Positions 35,393 to 42,966 are shown, numbered from the stretch's first letter. The stretch: DNA of 56,420 nt from JAVZLQ01 sp049972525 (GCA_049972525.1 JBMFKI010000007.1:1-56420), one strand, 5' to 3'. Translations and numbers: made by a program. The notes: generated from the sequence alone by a model not told the origin.

Positions 35393-35481
35393 AAGGTCTA
35401 CTTATTCTGCTTGAAAAAGCGGAACAATTTAAATTTCACAACTTCATTTACACGTTTGTTAGAGTACTAATCCAAACCTGC

Positions 35482-35579
35482 GGGGTAGTCGTCTAGCTTG
35501 GTCAAGGATACCAGCCTGGGGAACGCGGTTCGCGTGTACAGAACGCTGGCGGTCCTGGGTTCAAATCCCAGCTACCCCA
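35482..35579 (+). tRNA. tRNA-Pro (GGG) with 22-nt intron
   Basis: Acceptor GGGGTAG (35482-35488) pairs with CTACCCC (35572-35578), discriminator A at 35579. T-arm is CTGGG-TTCAAAT-CCCAG and the anticodon stem is CCAGC/GCTGG. The loop has 29 nt; removing 22 nt after position 37 (35522-35543) leaves CTGGGGC with anticodon GGG at 35518-35520. The intron contains the hairpin ACGCG-GTT-CGCGT, which could extend the splicing motif. CCA is not encoded. A TTTAAAT box at 35427-35435 fits as its promoter. Confidence 0.92.
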
Positions 35580-35653
35580 TAACTATAGCAAAATGCAATT
35601 TGTTGCTGTAAAGGCGGGTAAAATTCGCGAAGTGAAAACGCACACATCATTAT

Positions 35654-36304
35654 TCATTGTCTTTTCAATTTGTTATTTGTAGGCTGGTTTTTGACGCTGC
35701 TTGATTTTTGTTTGACGATTTTCTTTATGTCTATTAAGATTGATGTTAAGAAGAGTGTTAGGCAGATGATGTGTGGTGGTATTAGTGCTGTTGGGACGCT
35801 TAGGGGGAAGGCTAGGAATGTTGGTAGGAGCACGGTGAATGTGGGTATGGCGAGGATTAGGTTGGAGCTTTTTGGTTGGAGAAGCGCGTGGGTGTCCTTG
35901 GTTTTCACCATTACAACTGCTGCGGCTATGAATGTTAGCCATTCTAAAGTTATGTTTGTTAAGCTTCTAATGCTTATCTCAATTCCGAAGGTTTGGGATG
36001 TTATGGGCCACAGAAGCTGCACTTGTCCATCTGCAATATAGTCGCCTATAAGTGGGTGTTGGATTAGGGCTATGAAGTATGGAAGTGCACTTTTGCGATA
36101 AAGGGCGAATATTGGAATAAATATTATGGCTGCCATTATTATTGAATGGAAAGGGCCGCGGTGTTCAACGTATGGTATTAGGATGTCAATGTCAGGGATG
36201 ACTGAAAGCGTCAAGACGAGGGGGATGTTCATTTTAGTTCTTGTTACTTGTGATGCAGATTTGCCGAGAAGATATCCTAAGGCGAAGTGTCCAACGGCAA
36301 ACGT
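35654..36304 (-). CDS. YdjM/DUF457-like membrane-bound metal-dependent hydrolase
   Basis: A multi-spanning membrane protein. FAVGHFALGYLLGK, SVIPDIDILIPYVEHRGPFHS and ALIQHPLIGDYIADG carry the His/Asp pattern of the DUF457 (YdjM) family, predicted membrane hydrolases with five or six helices. The C-terminus is a basic tail. Start choice is odd. A strong Shine-Dalgarno (AAGGAGG, plus 36313-36319) stands 8 nt before an ACG codon at 36304, exactly where family proteins begin, and no ATG/GTG is near. The alternative is a TTG at 36409, adding 35 charged residues. Either ACG is used as start or a base change destroyed an ATG. Confidence 0.75.
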   Translation of the reverse strand, partial: TFAVGHFALGYLLGKSASQVTRTKMNIPLVLTLSVIPDIDILIPYVEHRGPFHSIIMAAIIFIPIFALYRKSALPYFIALIQHPLIGDYIADGQVQLLWPITSQTFGIEISIRSLTNITLEWLTFIAAAVVMVKTKDTHALLQPKSSNLILAIPTFTVLLPTFLAFPLSVPTALIPPHIICLTLFLTSILIDIKKIVKQKSSSVKNQPTNNKLKRQ

Positions 36305-36312
36305 TTCTTTTT

Positions 36313-36319
36313 CCTCCTT
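36313..36319 (-). promoter_or_regulatory. Shine-Dalgarno site before an ACG codon
   Basis: AAGGAGG on the minus strand, 8 nt upstream of ACG 36304. Spacing and strength are ideal, and the codon coincides with the conserved N-terminus of the YdjM-like protein. Confidence 0.5.
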
Positions 36320-36460
36320 CTCGCGTAAGGATGCACGCGCACTGATAAATCTATGGTCTCCTTTAAAGTGCTGAACAGCAGCCAGACTTTTGTCCTTGAA
36401 CAAATTCAAGCTTTGGTTTAAGATTAGTCTTTTAAGCTTTTTCGATTGCCTCTAGGTCTT

Positions 36461-36691
36461 TTAGGTTTTTTCCTGTTTCTGTTGGCTTATTTTTGTGAGG
36501 ATTTTTATGGGATGGGAGAACTTTGTTATGTCTATTGGTGTTGGACCTAGAATTTCCACTCCTATTATTTCTCCTTTTTTGTTCAGGTCTAAGATGAGGT
36601 TGTCTGATATTGGTTCTGTTTCTGCGACTTTTCCTCTTTTAATTCGTATATATAGTGCGTTGCAGCTTTCGTCATACTCTAGTGAAGCCAA
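36461..36691 (-). CDS. DUF2283 protein, possible antitoxin
   Basis: A 76-residue protein: LEYDESCNALYIRI, then NLILDLNKKGEIIGVEIL, the exact layout of DUF2283 proteins. These are small beta-sheet proteins often found directly behind DUF4258 genes and thought to be antitoxins. The gene overlaps the DUF4258 gene by 20 bp. The C-terminal tail is lysine/glutamine-rich. Toxin-antitoxin function is inferred from context. Confidence 0.8.
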   Translation of the reverse strand: MASLEYDESCNALYIRIKRGKVAETEPISDNLILDLNKKGEIIGVEILGPTPIDITKFSHPIKILTKISQQKQEKT

Positions 36692-36926
36692 GTGTTTTTA
36701 ACCTCCTTTCGTCTACCCAGAATACTGTTACAACTTCAATATTTTGATTTCTCTTTTCATAAATTACTACTAGTTTTCGCTCTTTTATTGTGCCATAGGT
36801 TGCTAGGCGGCTGTATCTGACCGATATAGTTTCATTTGGATTTTGTAGAATGTTGATTATTTGCTTCTCAGTTACTGCTCGATCCTTCATTCTTTGTTTT
36901 GCATGAGGCTTTATAATTATAGCCAT
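36672..36926 (-). CDS. DUF4258 protein, possible RelE-fold toxin
   Basis: An 84-residue protein. IIIKPHAKQRMKDRAVTEKQ followed by YGTIKERKLVVIYEKR and VVTVFWVDERRLK matches DUF4258, a RelE/ParE-like fold with conserved His and Arg near the start (PHAKQRM). Paired by overlap with the DUF2283 gene, toxin first. Upstream 36927-37173 holds no convincing gene; a degraded-looking minus frame (IGSWQNPKEVRAKGIQKP) at about 37010-37120 has no start. Confidence 0.8.
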   Translation of the reverse strand: MAIIIKPHAKQRMKDRAVTEKQIINILQNPNETISVRYSRLATYGTIKERKLVVIYEKRNQNIEVVTVFWVDERRLKTLGFTRV

Positions 36927-37173
36927 TTGGTCAGCAACTTTACTATGGTGTTTATTAGCAAATTATGGATTGATTTTTAAATGTTTAGTGCTAACGATGA
37001 GTAAATATAAGTTATTGTATGATTTTAATCTAGGGGTATTTGGTTTTTGTATGCCTTTTGCGCGCACTTCTTTTGGGTTTTGCCAAGATCCTATTTTGGT
37101 TCGATTTTTTGGGTTTCCTTCGAATGTTTCAGTTTTAAGAAGGACAGATATAGCTTTCCCACTGTTATATAGT

Positions 37174-37620
37174 TTAGTATGGAAATTCTGTAACGTGATA
37201 TGCTTCGATAGGTGGTTTCCTGATTTTTAATTTTTCTATGAAGTCATCCCTGTCCAGTGACACTAGAACCGCGTTTTTGTCTATTGATACTTTGAGGTAT
37301 AGTGCGTCTATGGCGTAAATGTTATATTCGGCGCAAAGGGGATATGCCGAAATGCAGAAGGCTTTAGTGCATTGTGTAAGTAGTCTTGGGTGGATTATTA
37401 GGTCAAGCTGTTTGCTTGCGTGTTCGGCTATTTCAGTTCCAACTTTTCTGGCTAGTGTTCCGCAGACTTCTTGATAGATTATGCTTGGCTCTGCTAAAAT
37501 GAAGCTATCTGGCACATTATTTAATATTCGCATACATTTTTCGCTGTAGGGTTCGTCCTCTTTTAGAGCTGCTATTAAAACGTTGGAGTCTAATGTCAAT
37601 AGGCGGCTAGGCGGGTTCAT
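37174..37620 (-). CDS. VapC-like PIN-domain toxin
   Basis: A 148-residue PIN domain. Acidic residues D11 (LTLDSNVLIAAL), E51 (IIYQEVCGTLA), D105 (YAIDALYLKVS) and D123 (VSLDRDDF) form the metal site. It overlaps the upstream antitoxin gene by 14 bp. Predicted RNase toxin. This is the second VapBC pair in the window and is not closely similar to the one at 3768. Confidence 0.87.
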   Translation of the reverse strand: MNPPSRLLTLDSNVLIAALKEDEPYSEKCMRILNNVPDSFILAEPSIIYQEVCGTLARKVGTEIAEHASKQLDLIIHPRLLTQCTKAFCISAYPLCAEYNIYAIDALYLKVSIDKNAVLVSLDRDDFIEKLKIRKPPIEAYHVTEFPY

Positions 37621-37879
37621 GGCGCCTTAACCTTCTCGTTTCCTCGAGCACTGTTGGAGGGCCAATCCATTTCGTTGAAACAATGTTTTTAAGCTTGAGG
37701 AAACCTTGCACTCCAGACCTCATTTCATCGAGTTTATCTTTTGTTATAATGATTGTCTTTTCTGAAGTGACAAGCTTTCCTAGGAGTTCCGCCCATGTTT
37801 TGCAGCCTAACTCAACCTTAAGCCTTTTCAACTCTCTAAGGAGATCCTCAGGAACATTTTTTATAAGTATCGTCGCCAA
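37607..37879 (-). CDS. VapB-like antitoxin
   Basis: A 90-residue protein. MATILIKNVPEDLLRELKRL is a ribbon-helix-helix or Arc-like start with the common IxIKNVPEDLLRELK motif. A second helix (TWAELLGKL) follows and the C-terminal half would wrap the PIN toxin. It precedes and overlaps vapC, as in most VapBC operons. The A/T-rich TATA-like sequence at about 37910-37930 may be the promoter. Confidence 0.82.
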   Translation of the reverse strand: MATILIKNVPEDLLRELKRLKVELGCKTWAELLGKLVTSEKTIIITKDKLDEMRSGVQGFLKLKNIVSTKWIGPPTVLEETRRLRRHEPA

Positions 37880-37968
37880 ATAATCACCAAGTTATTTTGG
37901 GTTATCCAGAATATAAAGTTTATCTAATCCTTAATATATCATGCACTTATTTGGTTTGGGATTAATTG

Positions 37969-38067
37969 TTAGATGACTTTTTCAATTTGCTCCTTAGTAA
38001 CTGTTGGATATTGCCTTTGTATGCTTTCAATACTGTAGCCTTTTGCGCGCGCGCATTTTGTGGGAGA
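37969..38067 (-). pseudogene. DUF433-like antitoxin remnant (C-terminus)
   Basis: A start-less 33-codon frame ending at 37969 reads RAKGYSIESIQRQYPTVTK then EQIEKVI. This closely follows the C-terminal helices of DUF433 antitoxins (GYS-x-E-x-I-x-x-x-YP-x-(L/V)T). Upstream the frame meets a stop at 38068-38070. It looks like the leftover end of a lost gene, fitting the toxin-antitoxin character of this stretch. The remaining 37880-37968 and 38068-38236 show nothing further. Confidence 0.35.
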
Positions 38068-38236
38068 CTATAAAAAGGGATATTCCTCCACTCAAACCAT
38101 TAATACTGAGTGTTTTAGAAAGCCTAAGCTAAAAACATGATACACTACTTAAGCGTGTAAAGAGTAATGCCATTACAAAACGTTCAACATTAAAACACAC
38201 ATTATGATAGCTATTCTTTAAAGTTCAAAAATTAGG

Positions 38237-38428
38237 CTAAAAAATTATTTGGTTTTTATATGCTTTTTGGATTGTTTCTAGGTCTTTTAGGGCGTCTTCG
38301 CCTGGTGTTGTTGGTGTTTTGTCTTCTTTTATGCAGTTTATGAAATGTTCTAGTTCTGTTTTGTGGGATTTGAAATATTCTGGTGTTCTTTTTAGGATTG
38401 GTTGTATGTCTATTATGATTTTGATGGC
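38237..38428 (-). pseudogene. C-terminal remnant of a Gfo/Idh/MocA oxidoreductase
   Basis: A start-less minus-strand frame of about 63 codons between stops. It reads KTELEHFINCIKEDKTPTTP followed by GEDALKDLETIQKAYKNQ. This is the terminal signature of Gfo/Idh/MocA dehydrogenases (ELxxFxxCIxxxxxPxxxGEDAxxxLxxxxAxYxS). The catalytic and NAD-binding parts are missing; upstream the frame hits TAA at 38429-38431. I read it as a decayed gene end, probably left by recombination. Confidence 0.55.
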
Positions 38429-38499
38429 TTATGATGTGTGCATTACGGTTCTATAAAAATTCAAATTGTTTACCTGCGGGTTCTCCCATGAACCACGCA

Positions 38500-39258
38500 T
38501 TAACGGAACAGATCTCTTTCTTTTGGCATAATCAATTCAGTTGCCTTTGAACCTTCAGATTTCGGGTAGTCGTACCCACGAATTATAGCGGCTGGTACCC
38601 CCTCATCTGATTGCCCTATAACAAGCTCAGCAGTGGAAGCCAACTCATCAGCTATTGCTGTACGCTTAACCTTTAAAACGTACCCAAACAGATCCTTCTC
38701 TCCTCTTCTATCTCTAATCGGCCTTATTCCAGCCACACCTATTGCAACGTTTATTTCGCCTTCTCTTAATGGACGCCCATGAGTGTCAGAGATTATAACC
38801 GCAACGTCACATCCCGTAAGCCTCTTTATCTCCTTTCTAATGTGCTCAGCTGAACCGTCTGGATTCTTTGGCAGCAACGCAACCACCCTCTCGCCTGGCA
38901 CGTTTGATTTATCAACACCAGAATTGGCGCAAACAAACCCATGTTTACTTTCCGTTATCAATATTCCCCTATCCATGCGCACCACACTTTTCGCTTCTCT
39001 AAGAACAACTTCCACCAACGCAGGATCTTTCCCATACTGTTCGGCCACTCTTTTTGCAAATATTGACGGCGTAACATCATTGAGATTTACGATGCTGCCT
39101 TCAGCCCGAGATACAACTACATAAGTAACAACTATTACGTCACCATTTTGGACAGGAGTCTTCTGTCTTTTTGCAGCAACACAAATGAGCTCAGCGAGAT
39201 TGTCTCCCGTTTTTATTATGGGCAATCCCTTAATCCCAATTATTTGAACAATGCTCAT
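38500..39258 (-). CDS. cofE: Coenzyme F420-0:L-glutamate ligase
   Basis: A 252-residue CofE, which adds gamma-linked glutamate to F420-0 with GTP. Diagnostic stretches are IIGIKGLPIIKTGDNLAELI at the start, VVSRAEGSIVNL, the VVISDTHGRPLREGEINVAI active-site block and IADELASTAELVIGQSDEGV. Length is normal. It diverges from the F420-linked FrhB-like gene at 39347, with an 88-bp shared promoter region, indicating F420-dependent metabolism in this organism. Confidence 0.96.
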   Translation of the reverse strand: MSIVQIIGIKGLPIIKTGDNLAELICVAAKRQKTPVQNGDVIVVTYVVVSRAEGSIVNLNDVTPSIFAKRVAEQYGKDPALVEVVLREAKSVVRMDRGILITESKHGFVCANSGVDKSNVPGERVVALLPKNPDGSAEHIRKEIKRLTGCDVAVIISDTHGRPLREGEINVAIGVAGIRPIRDRRGEKDLFGYVLKVKRTAIADELASTAELVIGQSDEGVPAAIIRGYDYPKSEGSKATELIMPKERDLFR

Positions 39259-39346
39259 TTCGACACCCCAATTCTCATAACGACAAGCAGCCTTTATAAC
39301 ATCAAACCTAAATCATTTATCCTTTAAAGCGTATTAACTGCTCCTT

Positions 39347-40309
39347 ATGGACTCAGTGAAAGTGAGCTTTGAAGATTCTCTGGCTAAAGAAGTTGTCGAT
39401 GCTGGAAAGTGTCCCGGCTGCGGTGCATGCGTGGTTGTTTGCCCCTTTAACTGTCTAGAATACAGTGAAGAAAAGCCTATCTTGGCGAGGAAGTGTAAAG
39501 TTTGCGGCTTATGCGCTCAAGCATGCCCACAGTATGAATGGTCTTCTCCCAAAATTGAAAGGTTTGTGTTCGGCAGGGAACGAAAACCTGAAGAAGAGTT
39601 TGGAGTTTACCGGAGGCTCGTTATAGCACAGGCGACGGACAACCAAATTCTTAACCTTTGTCAAGATGGAGGAGCAGTGACAGCCCTATTGCTTTTCGCC
39701 TTAAAAGAGAAAATAATCGACGGCGCAATAGTTACTGTAAAGGAGCGGGAGAAACCATTCTATCCACGTCCAACGCTTGCAACAAAAGCTGAGGAAATTT
39801 TGCAATCCGCTGGATCAACATACTTTTACTCACCAACAATCCTCGCCCTAACAGAGGCAGGTAAACAAAAGAAAAGCAACATCGCATTTGTTGGAACGCC
39901 ATGCCAAATTCGCGCCATCAGAAAAATGCAGATGACCGGACTTAAAAAACACGTTACACAACTGAAAATCCTAATTGGACTTGCGTGTTCCGAATGCTTC
40001 ACGTATAAGGGACTTATGCAAGACTACATGCATGAAAAATTGGGCATAGACCTAAACAGCATAAAGAAAATCAACATCAAAGGAAAAATGCTGATCAAGC
40101 TGAACTCTAAAACTTTGGCAATACCGCTTGCGGAGATAAAAAGGTACGCGAGGCAAAACTGCAATTCTTGTGAAGACTTCAGCTCCGAGCTAGCAGATAT
40201 TTCTGCTGGCGGGTTAGGATTAGAAAATTGGTCTTTTATAATTATAAGAACTGAAAAGGGTGAAGAACTGTTTTACAAAGCTGAAAAAGCTGGTTTTATT
40301 AAAAAATAG
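39347..40309 (+). CDS. FrhB-like F420/iron-sulfur oxidoreductase subunit
   Basis: A 320-residue protein. Residues 18-65 hold two [4Fe-4S] motifs (CPGCGACVVVCPFNC and CKVCGLCAQACPQ). The FrhB/FpoF domain follows with DGGAVTALLLFALKEKIIDG, STYFYSPTILAL, FVGTPCQIRAIRKMQ and NCNSCEDFSSELADISAGG. FrhB-family subunits bind FAD and pass hydride between F420 and iron-sulfur clusters. No hydrogenase subunits are next to it, so the partner is unknown. It diverges from cofE and is followed by a vitamin transporter component. Confidence 0.9.
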   Translation: MDSVKVSFEDSLAKEVVDAGKCPGCGACVVVCPFNCLEYSEEKPILARKCKVCGLCAQACPQYEWSSPKIERFVFGRERKPEEEFGVYRRLVIAQATDNQILNLCQDGGAVTALLLFALKEKIIDGAIVTVKEREKPFYPRPTLATKAEEILQSAGSTYFYSPTILALTEAGKQKKSNIAFVGTPCQIRAIRKMQMTGLKKHVTQLKILIGLACSECFTYKGLMQDYMHEKLGIDLNSIKKINIKGKMLIKLNSKTLAIPLAEIKRYARQNCNSCEDFSSELADISAGGLGLENWSFIIIRTEKGEELFYKAEKAGFIKK

Positions 40310-40386
40310 AAGCGTAAATGACGAAGCAAACACAATAAGTTTGTTAAAAATAAACTTTCAAAAAACAAGAGACAAAGGCGGCTCTC

Positions 40387-40950
40387 ATGAAAATAACCGC
40401 AACGGCTTTAGCTGGTACATCTATTCTCGCTGCCTTAGTTGTTGTTCTAGATTACACTATGAAGTACTCCGGCTTAAAAGTGCCTTTCCCGTGGTTTCCA
40501 GTTCTTAAATTTGATTTCACCGGAATTCCCATAGTTTTATCCTTGTTACTTTTTGGCTTGGTTCCAGGAGCATTCACCTCAGCTATTGCTTTTCTTGCAA
40601 TACTTGCCAGAAGCGGAGATATAGTTGGCTCTTCAATGAAGGGGCTAGCAGAGTTTTTTACGGTTCTTGGAATGTTTTCAGGGTTAAAAATTGTTAAAAG
40701 ATTCAATTTGTCTGCCTCGTTTTCTCTAGGCATAACGGCAAGGGTTTCTATAATGATGCTTACAAATTTGGCTCTCATCTACACGGGAGTAATGCCTATT
40801 CCTTTCTCGTTCCGCGAAATCCCACTCAACTTTGTCTTGCTAACAGGAATCTTCAACACCATACAAGGAACAATAAGCATCGTTGGAGGCTTTCTAATTT
40901 ACGCAGCAATAAAAAGGCGCCTCACAGATTTTCAGCCATCAGTTTTATGA
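40387..40950 (+). CDS. ECF transporter S component, RibU-like
   Basis: A 187-residue membrane protein with five or six helices. The N-terminal AALVVVLDYTMKYSGLKVPF, KFDFTGIPIVLSLLLFGLVP and the following GAFTSAI follow the pattern of energy-coupling-factor S components, closest to riboflavin-type ones (L-x-FDFxGIPxxLxxLLFG). Its ATPase and T components are not nearby. Since riboflavin intermediates feed F420 synthesis and FrhB uses FAD, a flavin substrate would suit the neighbourhood; this is an inference. Its end overlaps the convergent cysteine-cluster gene by 29 bp. Confidence 0.78.
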   Translation: MKITATALAGTSILAALVVVLDYTMKYSGLKVPFPWFPVLKFDFTGIPIVLSLLLFGLVPGAFTSAIAFLAILARSGDIVGSSMKGLAEFFTVLGMFSGLKIVKRFNLSASFSLGITARVSIMMLTNLALIYTGVMPIPFSFREIPLNFVLLTGIFNTIQGTISIVGGFLIYAAIKRRLTDFQPSVL

Positions 40951-41353
40951 ACCTCTTGAAAAGCTCTTCAAAAAAGCTCCTTTTTAGCAGATGACCCCTT
41001 CCAATTCCAGGGCACTCCTCAGTGTAGGCAAAAGCGTAAACGCCGTTGCTGACTTGTTTAAGTTCGAATGGATAAAACCTGCATATTAAGGGTCTCACAT
41101 CATATATAGCGCATAGGTTTTCCTCCAAAAATATGCATTTTCCATCATCGTTTTTCCGCATAACATAAACGTATGGCTCAAAGCCTCTAACCTCTTCAGC
41201 AAACGCTTCAGAGGGCATATTGGTTTTCTCAGCAATTTTTTTAACTTCTGTTTTCAGTAGTCGAATTGTTCTAACTCTATTTTCAGCGTCGCCGCAGCAT
41301 AAGGCACATTTTGTGCATCTGAAATGGAGCCTTTTCGGGTATGCGAACTTCAA
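40922..41353 (-). CDS. YkgJ-type cysteine cluster protein
   Basis: A 143-residue protein of the YkgJ/Fe-S cluster-binding group. Cysteines are arranged as CTKCALCCGD near the start, then CIFLEENLCAIYDVRPLIC and a late EECPGIG. The YDVRPxxCRxYPF block is diagnostic. Proposed to bind zinc or iron-sulfur; the function of the family is not settled. It overlaps the S component gene tail-to-tail, an unusually long convergent overlap of 29 bp. Confidence 0.88.
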   Translation of the reverse strand: MKFAYPKRLHFRCTKCALCCGDAENRVRTIRLLKTEVKKIAEKTNMPSEAFAEEVRGFEPYVYVMRKNDDGKCIFLEENLCAIYDVRPLICRFYPFELKQVSNGVYAFAYTEECPGIGRGHLLKRSFFEELFKRFIKLMAENL

Positions 41354-41450
41354 TCTTCCACGCGTCTAGTTTAATGGTTTAATGGTTTAAATTTTAGGAA
41401 AATTTAATATAATAAGAGTGTTATAAAAGCTGATTTAAGTGAAATTGTAG

Positions 41451-41876
41451 GTGGAAAATTTGGCTTCAAAGAAATTGCTGGATATCCTAAACCAGGCAAT
41501 TGCACGAGAACTACAAGTTGCAATACAGTACATGTGGCAGCATGTCCAATGGAGCGGAGTTAACGGATTCGCCGTGCAAGAGGAACTGAAGAAAATAGCT
41601 ATAACAGAGATGAAGCATGCTGAAAAAATTGCTGAAAGACTCCACTATTTGGGTGGAACGCCTACCACGAAGCCTGAACCAATTTTTGTTGGAAAAACCT
41701 TGAAGGAAATGATCCAGAGAGACATTAAAGATGAGGAAGGAGCGATAGAGCTTTACAAGAATATAATTGATTTAGCACAGAAGGAAGGAGACGTAACAAC
41801 AGCCTTCATTTTCAAACAGATACTTGGAGACGAAGAAGAACACCATGACACTTTCACAACATTAGCTGAAGGCTAA
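41451..41876 (+). CDS. Bacterioferritin/ferritin-like protein
   Basis: A 141-residue four-helix bundle. Ferroxidase-type ligands are E20 (IARELQVAIQY), E53 and H56 (ITEMKHAE), a Glu at 96 or 100 (DEEGAIELY) and E129 with H132 (GDEEEHH). It would store or detoxify iron and peroxide. The start is GTG 41451; TTG 41460 is possible. A TATA-like AATTTAATATA lies at 41401-41411. The heme-binding Met of true bacterioferritin cannot be assigned with certainty. Single gene. Confidence 0.88.
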   Translation: MENLASKKLLDILNQAIARELQVAIQYMWQHVQWSGVNGFAVQEELKKIAITEMKHAEKIAERLHYLGGTPTTKPEPIFVGKTLKEMIQRDIKDEEGAIELYKNIIDLAQKEGDVTTAFIFKQILGDEEEHHDTFTTLAEG

Positions 41877-41941
41877 AGTAAAACGCGTAAAATCTTCCTC
41901 ATTTTTCTCAAACTCCAAACATTTTTAGCTTTGCTTCCCAT

Positions 41942-42334
41942 ATGGAACATGGTGCATCAAAGTTGGATGAAGAGAAAATCTATGTTATCCAGAAGCATGC
42001 TGCTACGCATTTGCATTATGACTTGAGACTTGAAATGGATGGCGTCCTAAAAAGCTGGGCAATACCGAAAGAACCGCCAACATCTTATGGCGTTAGAAGA
42101 TTAGCCGTACAAGTTGAAGACCATCCACTTGGGTACGAGAAATTCGAGGGTATAATCCCAGAGGGGGAGTATGGCGCTGGCACCGTTGAGATCTGGGACA
42201 AGGGCACTTATAGGCTTTTAGATAGGAAGGCAAACAAGCTTGTTATAGAAATTCATGGTGAAAAAGTACGTGGGACTTACGTACTTTTAAGGTTTAGAGA
42301 TGAGAAAAATTGGCTTTTCTTTAAAAAGAAATGA
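41942..42334 (+). CDS. Standalone LigD-type 3'-phosphoesterase
   Basis: A 130-residue protein equal to the phosphoesterase domain of bacterial DNA ligase D. VIQKHAATHLHYDLRLE supplies H19, H25, D27 and R29, and VEDHPLGYEKFEG supplies H61. Their spacing matches H42, H48, D50, R52 and H84 of Pseudomonas LigD. GIIPEGEYGAGTVEIWDKG completes the domain. These enzymes heal 3' ends by removing 3' ribonucleotides and phosphates. No ligase, polymerase or Ku gene is near. No clear ribosome site, so probably leaderless. Confidence 0.93.
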   Translation: MEHGASKLDEEKIYVIQKHAATHLHYDLRLEMDGVLKSWAIPKEPPTSYGVRRLAVQVEDHPLGYEKFEGIIPEGEYGAGTVEIWDKGTYRLLDRKANKLVIEIHGEKVRGTYVLLRFRDEKNWLFFKKK

Positions 42335-42370
42335 AAAGATGCAGATAGGCCCTAAAAGCATTAATACGGC

Positions 42371-42622
42371 TTATGTTACAACTTCGGCTTCTGCAAACCT
42401 TCTGCTGATTCTGGTTATCTTTATTTTCGCGTGTTCTCCTGGCTTCGTGTTCGGCACGAAAACTACTAGGCCCTGTATTCTCGCTATGCCTTCTCCACGC
42501 CTGCTTGTCTCTTGTATGTCAACTTCGTATTCCTTTCCAACTTCAACAGGCTTTGGTGGAAATCTGTTGCCTCTTCCCCTGAAGCCTCCTCTTCTCGAGC
42601 CGAAGCCCCTTCTTTCTTCCAT
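42371..42622 (-). CDS. TRAM-domain RNA-binding protein, copy 1
   Basis: An 83-residue protein. The first 30 residues are Arg/Gly-rich (RRGFGSRRGGFRGRGNRF). A TRAM domain follows: VGKEYEVDIQETSRRGEGIARI, VVFVPNTKPGEHAKIKITRI, RFAEAEV. Archaeal standalone TRAM proteins bind RNA and can act as RNA chaperones like cold-shock proteins. I start at ATG 42622, 8 nt after AGAGGTG; GTG 42631 is in frame. It is the last gene of a three-gene set with an OB-fold protein and a second TRAM gene. Confidence 0.9.
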   Translation of the reverse strand: MEERRGFGSRRGGFRGRGNRFPPKPVEVGKEYEVDIQETSRRGEGIARIQGLVVFVPNTKPGEHAKIKITRISRRFAEAEVVT

Positions 42623-42661
42623 CCGTTTCACCTCTCGTCCATCATTTTAAACTTTCCGCGG

Positions 42662-42952
42662 TTAAACAACCGTTAATACACCGTTCTTTCCAACGTTCAG
42701 TTGCAGTTCACCCCTAAACGCAGAGACATATCCTTTTTCAAGTTTGATTTTGTCGTTCACCTTCACAGTGTTTATCTGATCGTTCCATAGCGTGAGTTTT
42801 ATCTTTCCAGTTTCATCTTCGATTATGGCTGTTGCGACCTTGTATGTTTCGTCTTTAAATCTGGATAGAACCTCATGCGCCTCTGTCTTCTCTATGACTT
42901 TCGCCTCAAGCGTGACGTTTTTCATTCCATTTCGCAAATCTTTTATTTTCAT
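42662..42952 (-). CDS. OB-fold single-strand DNA-binding protein
   Basis: A 96-residue OB fold: MKIKDLRNGMKNVTLEAKVI, ATAIIEDETGKIKLTLWNDQ, IKLEKGYVSAFRGELQLNVG. The pattern matches short archaeal SSB/RPA-like and SOSS-B-like proteins, which bind single-stranded nucleic acid. No C-terminal acidic tail is present. GTG 42961 is an alternative start. It sits between two TRAM genes on the same strand, 14 bp behind the first. Confidence 0.85.
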   Translation of the reverse strand: MKIKDLRNGMKNVTLEAKVIEKTEAHEVLSRFKDETYKVATAIIEDETGKIKLTLWNDQINTVKVNDKIKLEKGYVSAFRGELQLNVGKNGVLTVV

Positions 42953-42966
42953 TTCCTGCACTTCTT

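Noticed and set aside
36970..37230. Plus-strand 86-residue frame and the opposite start-less frame in the toxin-antitoxin island
   Set aside because: Phe/Cys-rich translation with no ribosome site on the plus strand, and no start codon on the minus strand; at best a remnant.
40452..40778. Minus-strand 108-residue frame opposite the ECF S component
   Set aside because: Shadow of a clear multi-helix membrane protein with its own family signature.
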